Shown here: positions 32,410-36,981 of the stretch, piece after piece
Position numbering within the stretch: position 1 is the stretch's first letter
How the letters are laid out: every line of letters begins with the position of its first letter
Assembly (NCBI RefSeq): GCF_014656075.1
Contig: NZ_BNBS01000081.1
Span: 1 to 36,981, forward strand
Direction: 5' to 3'
DNA length: 36,981 nt
Source of the DNA: Streptomyces hydrogenans
Lineage (GTDB): Bacteria > Actinomycetota > Actinomycetes > Streptomycetales > Streptomycetaceae
Program-made: the position numbers and the translations under genes
Notes under the pieces: generated by a model
What the model saw: only the letters and a program-made list of their open reading frames with translations
The model's database searches: none
Told to the model about the DNA's origin: nothing

Positions 32410-33371
32410 CCGGTGTCGGCAGCCGGGCGCGGGTCCTGGTCACCCGCCGTCTCGCCCCCGACACCCTCGACCGGCTCACCGCCCGCCACACGGTGGAGCT
32501 GCACGACAGCGACGCGGTGATGCCCCGCGACCGGCTCCTGGAGGCGGTACGGGGCACGGCGGCGGTGCTGACGACCCTCGACGACCGGGTGGACGAGGAG
32601 TTCCTGGAGGCCGCCGGTCCCGGGCTGCGCGTCGTCGCCAACCACGCCGTGGGCCTGCACAACATCGACCGGGAAGCCTGCGCCGCCCGGGGCGTCCAGG
32701 TGACCAACACCCCCGGCGTTCTCACCGACTCGACCGCGGACCTCACGATGGCCCTGCTGCTGGGCGCCGCCCGGCGCATCGGCGAGGGCGAGCGCACGGT
32801 CCGCTCCGCCACCCCCTGGAACTGGGCACCGAACTTCATGCTCGGGCTGGAACTGTCCGGAGCCGGGCTCGGCATCCTCGGGATGGGCGAGATCGGCCGG
32901 GCGGTGGCCCGCCGGGCGCGGGGCTTCGGCCTGCGCATCGCCTATCACAACCGCTCCCCGCTCCCCGACGAACACGCCTCGGGCGCGACGTGGCGCCCGC
33001 TGGAGCGACTGCTGGCCGAGTCGGCGCTGCTGGTCGTCAGCTGCCCGCTCACAAAACAGACCCGCAACCTGCTGGACGCCCGGCGCCTGGCCCTGCTGCC
33101 GACCGGCGCCGTGGTGGTCAGCATCACCGCCGGAGTGGTGGACGAAGACGCGCTCGCCGCGGCCCTCGGCACAGGTGCCCTGCTCGCAGCGGCCGTCGAC
33201 CACCACACCCACGAGCCGGCCGTCAACCGGGCACTGCTCGCACAGGAACGTGCGCTGCTGACCCCCCACCTCGGCAGCGCGACCACCCACACCAGGCAGG
33301 CCATGGGCGCCCTCGCCGTCGACAACGTCCTGGCGGTGCTCGACGGCCGGCGCCCGCCCACACCCGCCTGA
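32400..33371 (+). CDS. 2-Hydroxyacid dehydrogenase homologue lacking the catalytic Arg
   Basis: A 323-residue member of the D-isomer 2-hydroxyacid dehydrogenase family (glyoxylate/hydroxypyruvate reductase type). The Rossmann motif is intact (GMGEIG, 161-166), and Glu272 (HEPAVN) and His290 (TPHLGSATTHT) are at catalytic positions. The normal NTARGG(I/V)VDE is SITAGVVDE (241-249) here, so the substrate-binding Arg is a Thr at 243. Sequence error is unlikely, since flanking residues are well conserved. The enzyme may act on a substrate without a free carboxylate at that position, or it may be inactive. ATG 32400 is coupled to the SbnB-like gene. Confidence 0.85.
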   Translation: MGLTGVGSRARVLVTRRLAPDTLDRLTARHTVELHDSDAVMPRDRLLEAVRGTAAVLTTLDDRVDEEFLEAAGPGLRVVANHAVGLHNIDREACAARGVQVTNTPGVLTDSTADLTMALLLGAARRIGEGERTVRSATPWNWAPNFMLGLELSGAGLGILGMGEIGRAVARRARGFGLRIAYHNRSPLPDEHASGATWRPLERLLAESALLVVSCPLTKQTRNLLDARRLALLPTGAVVVSITAGVVDEDALAAALGTGALLAAAVDHHTHEPAVNRALLAQERALLTPHLGSATTHTRQAMGALAVDNVLAVLDGRRPPTPA

Positions 33372-33417
33372 CCCCAGGCCACTGCCACGCCCCACCTAAG
33401 CAAGGAAAGACACCCTG

Positions 33418-34545
33418 ATGTCCGACAGCACCGAGACCACGACCGCCTCCGAGCGCGCCATCAAGCAGCAGAAGCCCTCTTCCCTCACCAGGAGCCTCAA
33501 GACGCCGGCCGACGAGGCGCTGCGCCTGTACGAGCACTACTGGCCGCCGGTCGAGCACTTCGAGGGCTTCGACCCCGAGCTGACCGACTTCATGGCGGCC
33601 ACGCCCGAGAAGCAGCAGGCGATCCTCGAAGGCCTCCGGCACGACCCCGAGGCCCACGGCCGCTTCCTGCACGGTCACCTCGGCTCCATCTACGCGCACT
33701 CCTTCGGCTACCGAGACGGCGCCTTCACCCGGCACACCGACGACACCGCCGAGATCGCCCAGTTCGCCGCGAAGATCGCCCTGGAGCGCGAGCTGTTCGA
33801 CCACTGGGCCGCCCTCGGCGACCTGCCCACCTTCACCGACCAGACGGAGGCGGCAAACCACCTCGACGAGCTGGCGGCCACCAACCCCGGCGTGGTCCAC
33901 CCGCTCTTCGACTTCATCCGCGACGAGGCCTCCCGCGAGCAGATCGAACGCTTCCTCCTGTGCGAGACGATCCGCAACGAGGTCGTGGACGACGAGGTCG
34001 CCCTCCTCGTCGTCGGCCTGCAGGGCATGATGAAGGCCGTCGCCGCGGCCAACCTCTGGGACGAGTGCGGCCGCGGCAAGCTGGAGAACTTCCACACCTA
34101 CTGGCTGCGCCGCCTGCTGGAGGCGACCGAGGACGGCTGGAACACCCTCGACCGGTACCGGGTCGGCCACCCCTGGTTCGGCAAGCTGACCTCCAACACC
34201 AACGCCGCGCTGCTCACCCGCCCCGCGCGCAAGATGATGGCGTACGGCTGCTTCCTCGTCTTCGAGAGCTGGGTCGAACCGCACTTCGTCCGGATCCTGG
34301 ACGGCATGACCCGCGTCGGCCTCCTCGACGACGAGAAGCGCATCTACTTCACCGCGCACGTGGCGATCGACCCCCGGCACAGCCGTGAACTGTCCGACGG
34401 CATGCGCATGCAGCGTCCACGGCTCGCCCCCGACGAGATCAACGACATCGTGTACGGCGCGCACCTGGCCTCGGAGACCGGCCGCCGCCAGTTCGACCGC
34501 ATGCTCGGATTCCTTCGCGCCATACCGACGGAGAACGCCGCCTAA
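33418..34545 (+). CDS. Heme-oxygenase-like di-iron oxidase/oxygenase (HDO)
   Basis: A 375-residue member of the iron-containing redox enzyme family of heme-oxygenase-like di-iron proteins. Candidate metal ligands follow the family pattern: Glu183 in FLLCETIRNE, then WDECGRGKLENFH (Glu216, His226), FESWVEP (Glu283) and YFTAHVAIDPRHSREL (His314, Asp318, His321). Members oxidise amines to nitro groups, split amino acids to alkenes or nitriles, or form strained rings. The amine or amide of a diaminopropionate intermediate is the natural substrate guess. AAGGAAAG lies upstream of ATG 33418. Catalysis would need O2 and electrons; no dedicated ferredoxin is visible. Confidence 0.88.
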   Translation: MSDSTETTTASERAIKQQKPSSLTRSLKTPADEALRLYEHYWPPVEHFEGFDPELTDFMAATPEKQQAILEGLRHDPEAHGRFLHGHLGSIYAHSFGYRDGAFTRHTDDTAEIAQFAAKIALERELFDHWAALGDLPTFTDQTEAANHLDELAATNPGVVHPLFDFIRDEASREQIERFLLCETIRNEVVDDEVALLVVGLQGMMKAVAAANLWDECGRGKLENFHTYWLRRLLEATEDGWNTLDRYRVGHPWFGKLTSNTNAALLTRPARKMMAYGCFLVFESWVEPHFVRILDGMTRVGLLDDEKRIYFTAHVAIDPRHSRELSDGMRMQRPRLAPDEINDIVYGAHLASETGRRQFDRMLGFLRAIPTENAA

Positions 34546-34628
34546 CCAAGGCTCCGCAGCAACGCCCAGGCGGCGGGGACGCGACCCGTCACCGCCGCCC
34601 GCCCACCCCACCTCGGGAAGGAACAGAA

Positions 34629-35567
34629 GTGCCCTCACCCATCGTCCTCGTCGCAGACCCCCTTCCCGCACACCTGACGGCAGAGCTCGCCGCCGACTTC
34701 GACGTGCGCCACTGCACCGGAGCCGACCGCGCGCAGCTGCTCGCAGCTGTTCCCGAGGCGTCCGCCCTGCTCGTTCGCAGCGCCACACGGGTCGACCAGG
34801 AGGTGCTCGACGCGGCCCCGCGGTTGCGGGTCGTTGCCCGGGCCGGCGTCGGTCTGGACAACGTCGACGTGGCGGCGGCCGCCCGGGCAGGCGTCGTCGT
34901 CGCGAACGCCCCGTACTCCAATGTGGTCAGCGTCGCCGAACTCACCGTCGGACTCGTCGTCGCCCTGGCCCGCCCCGTTCTTCCGGCGTCCGCGTCCGTT
35001 CACGCCGGCCACTGGCGGCGCGCCGACTTCCAGGGCGTCGAACTGGCCGGCAACACCGTCGGTGTTCTCGGACTCGGCAAGGTCGGAGAGCTGGTCGCGG
35101 TTCGGCTGCGCGCCTTCGACATGCGCGTCCTGACCCATGACCCGCACGTGCGTGACGACGCTCTGGAACGCACCGGCGCGCAGGCCGTGTCGCTGGAGGA
35201 ACTGCTCCGGCAGAGCGACGTGCTGACCGTCCACGTGCCGCTGACCGACACCACCCGCGGCCTGATCGGCGAGCGGGAACTGTCCTGGGCCAAGCCCGGC
35301 CTGCGACTGGTCAACACGGCACGCGGCGGCATCGTGGACGAGTTCGCCCTCGCCCAAGCGTTGAAGGAGGGGCGGTTGGCCGGCGCCGCACTCGACGTGT
35401 TCGAGTTCGAACCGCCCCTCTCCTCCCCCCTCCTGGGGCTCCCCGGCGTGATCGCCACCCCTCACATCGGCGCGGGCACGGCGCAGGCTCAGGAACGCGC
35501 AGGCCGGGAGGCCGTCCGGGCGGTGCGCCAGGTGCTGACGGGCGGCGCTCCGGACCCCGCGGCCTGA
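34629..35567 (+). CDS. D-3-phosphoglycerate dehydrogenase-like protein
   Basis: A 312-residue 2-hydroxyacid dehydrogenase with an intact active site: GLGKVG (148-153), LVNTARGGIVDE (Arg232), VFEFEPP (Glu261) and TPHIGAGTAQAQ (His279). It lacks the C-terminal ACT domain of housekeeping SerA, so it should not be feedback-inhibited by serine. The probable role is to make 3-phosphohydroxypyruvate, the precursor of the O-phosphoserine consumed by the SbnA-like enzyme. No phosphoserine aminotransferase is encoded nearby, so that step would be shared with primary metabolism. GTG 34629 is preceded by GGAAGGAA. It is the last gene of the run and ends before a strong terminator. Confidence 0.87.
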   Translation: MPSPIVLVADPLPAHLTAELAADFDVRHCTGADRAQLLAAVPEASALLVRSATRVDQEVLDAAPRLRVVARAGVGLDNVDVAAAARAGVVVANAPYSNVVSVAELTVGLVVALARPVLPASASVHAGHWRRADFQGVELAGNTVGVLGLGKVGELVAVRLRAFDMRVLTHDPHVRDDALERTGAQAVSLEELLRQSDVLTVHVPLTDTTRGLIGERELSWAKPGLRLVNTARGGIVDEFALAQALKEGRLAGAALDVFEFEPPLSSPLLGLPGVIATPHIGAGTAQAQERAGREAVRAVRQVLTGGAPDPAA

Positions 35568-35601
35568 CAACGGCCGGAGGGACGGTCCCCGAAACACCGG
35601 A

Positions 35602-35644
35602 GCGCCCGGGTCGTCCCTCTGCGCGAGAGGGACGACCCGGGCGC
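35602..35644. terminator. Bidirectional terminator with 19-bp arms
   Basis: Perfect inverted repeat of 19 bp (35602-35620 and 35626-35644, starting GCGCCCGGGTCGTCC) over a 5-nt loop. It lies between the end of the biosynthetic operon and the convergent MFS relic, and marks the right boundary of the operon. Confidence 0.9.
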
Positions 35645-35655
35645 GGCGCCTTCGG

Positions 35656-36457
35656 TCAGGCCGGAGTCCAGGCGCCCTCCGAGGTCTGGTGCTCGGCCGG
35701 GCCCGCCGCTTCGATCCGGCGAAGGAAGCCGACGAACAGCAGCAGGACCGCCAGCAGACCGGCACACGGGATCCACATGGCGGACTGCGGGTCCCACCAG
35801 ATGGTGAGCCAGCCGGCGAAGGCGGCTCCCAGGGCGGTGCCCCCGAAGGCGAAGAAGCTGTACACGGCGCCCACCCGCCCCTGGTACTCGGCCTCGACGC
35901 TCTCGTGCCGTATCGCGATCGAGTGCACGTTGTAGACGGTGAGGCCCACGCCGTAGGCGAGGAACGCGAGGGCGGCCATCACGCCGGCCAGGTACGGCGA
36001 ATCGTGCGGGGAGAGCGGCAGTACGCACGGCGCGATCAAGGCGAACCCCATGACGAGGGCCACCAGACGGGTGCGCCGCACACAGGCCGAGAGACGTGCG
36101 GCCAGGGCAGCGCCGACGCCAAGGAGGATCCCGACCGCCGACGTGGACATACCCAGGGTCCGCAGGGCGACCACCAGGTACAGCGTGATCAGCGCCTGCT
36201 CGAAGAAGTTGAACAGGGCCCCCTGCACGAGCAGCGCCCGCAGCAGCGGACTGCGGCGCACCACGTGCGCCCCGGGTGAACCGGGTCCGCCATGGCGCGT
36301 CGGTCGTCGGCCGGAGTTCGGTGTGCAGCCGGGCTCGTAGGCTGAGCAGCGCCCCGACGGTGAAAACACCGGCCACCACGCCAAGTACGCCGGCCCCCGA
36401 CAGACCGATCAGCAGACCCGCCGCGGCGGGGCCGAGCACCTGGGGACTGTAAATCGT
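35656..36457 (-). pseudogene. Truncated, frameshifted MFS transporter
   Basis: The C-terminal two thirds of a major-facilitator protein. From about 36457 the frame reads IYSPQVLGPAAAGLLIGLSG to TELRPTTDAPWRTRFTRG, then one base is missing in the G-run near 36265. The reading resumes as AHVVRRSPLLRALLVQGALF with NFFEQALITLYLVV to the stop at 35656. The 5' third is absent and the edge meets the ISL3-type sequence, so transposition or a deletion probably removed it. Its strand and position suggest it once served the same or a neighbouring cluster. Confidence 0.75.
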
Positions 36458-36505
36458 TCAGCTCTGTCTCATATTCGGTGGTGACGGAGCGTCGTTGGCC
36501 ATCAT

Positions 36506-36981
36506 ATGAAGAATGTCAACGAGCTTGTGCAGATGGTGTTTTCGGGTCTCTTCCCGCTGGTCATCGTGGATGTGACCGACGAGGGTGAACGGATCGTGGT
36601 GCGGGCCTGGACTCCGCAGGAGGCCGCGATCTGTCCGGGGTGCGGGGCGTCGGCGGCATCGCTATGCCACCGTGGTGATCGACGCCGAGACCCATGAACG
36701 GATCGACGTACTGCCCGACCGCACCGCCGACACGCTGGAAGCGTGGCTGCGCAAGCATCCGTGCGTCGAGGTCGTGTGCCGAGACGGCTCCACGACCTAC
36801 GCCGAGGCCATCCGCCGCGCCCTGCCCGACGCAGTCCAGGTCGCCGACCGGTGGCACCTGTGGCACAACCTGTGCGAAGCCGCCCTGAGCGAGGTGAAGG
36901 CACACAGCACCTGCTGGGCCGCCGAGCTAGACGCGCCCATCTACGACGGACCCCGCGCGCAGACTACTCTGGAGCGCTGGC
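36506..36981 (+). pseudogene. Internally deleted ISL3-family transposase (runs off the window)
   Basis: The N-terminal part (MKNVNELVQMVFSGLFPLVI, EAAICPGCGASAAS) is the zinc-ribbon start of ISL3 transposases. At about 36650 it jumps, out of frame, to HRYATVVIDAETHERIDVLP and DRTADTLEAWLRKHPCVEVV with CRDGSTTYAEAIRRALPD. In complete relatives about 130-170 residues, including the rest of the zinc finger, a helix-turn-helix and the first catalytic Asp, lie between these blocks. The element is therefore inactive. Its left end probably lies near 36455. Confidence 0.8.

Noticed and set aside
1..36981. CRISPR arrays, rRNA and tRNA genes
   Set aside because: I looked for regularly spaced repeats and for tRNA-like arms near the recombinase and saw none. 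Only the pentapeptide array is regularly repeated, and it is coding. A tRNA search tool would be decisive.

Overview
The window is high-GC actinobacterial DNA, almost certainly from a Streptomyces. The evidence is the GC-rich third codon positions, frequent GTG starts, GGAGG-type ribosome binding sites, and families typical of Streptomyces accessory DNA (DUF6166-like, DUF6207-like, IS701, IS110, ISL3, a beta-propeller phytase with a PHO box, a LmbU-type regulator relic). All function calls come from reading the sequence; no database search was run.

Region 1 (1-17,900) is mobile and accessory. It opens with the tail of a probable IS630 transposase interrupted by a complete IS701-like element. 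A possible PD-(D/E)XK-like protein, an ECF sigma factor with a SnoaL-like C-terminus, and many small unknown genes follow. At its centre a tyrosine recombinase (8594-9703, minus) is translationally coupled to an AbiGi/DUF2971-like gene. Both are divergent from an abortive-infection-like gene, with a perfect 10-bp inverted repeat in the shared promoter region. A short conserved motif (CGGACCC-RTT-RG...AACAGG) recurs three times nearby, and two copies bracket a single small gene next to the recombinase. Further right are a DUF6207 gene, a helix-turn-helix gene, a pentapeptide-repeat membrane protein, and a tightly overlapping triplet of small membrane protein, ECF-like sigma factor and unknown partner.

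Region 2 (17,900-23,540) is a zone of decay: an IS110-family element, an intact secreted phytase with a candidate PhoP box, a broken IS5-family transposase, fragments of secreted proteases, and a LmbU-type regulator relic with an amber codon.

Region 3 (23,549-35,567) is an unbroken, same-strand run of eleven genes that looks like a compact biosynthetic gene cluster. An SbnA/SbnB pair should make L-2,3-diaminopropionate from O-phosphoserine and glutamate, and a 3-phosphoglycerate dehydrogenase homologue would feed it. Three different ATP-grasp ligases, a flavin monooxygenase with a flavin reductase, a heme-oxygenase-like di-iron oxidase, a 2-hydroxyacid dehydrogenase homologue lacking its catalytic arginine, and an MFS exporter complete the set. 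There is no NRPS or PKS, so the product is probably a small oxidised diaminopropionate-containing peptide or amide. This is the best candidate for an undescribed system.

Region 4 (35,568-36,981) holds a very strong bidirectional terminator, a truncated and frameshifted convergent MFS gene, and an internally deleted ISL3-family transposase running off the window. The cluster is therefore bordered by transposon debris on both sides.
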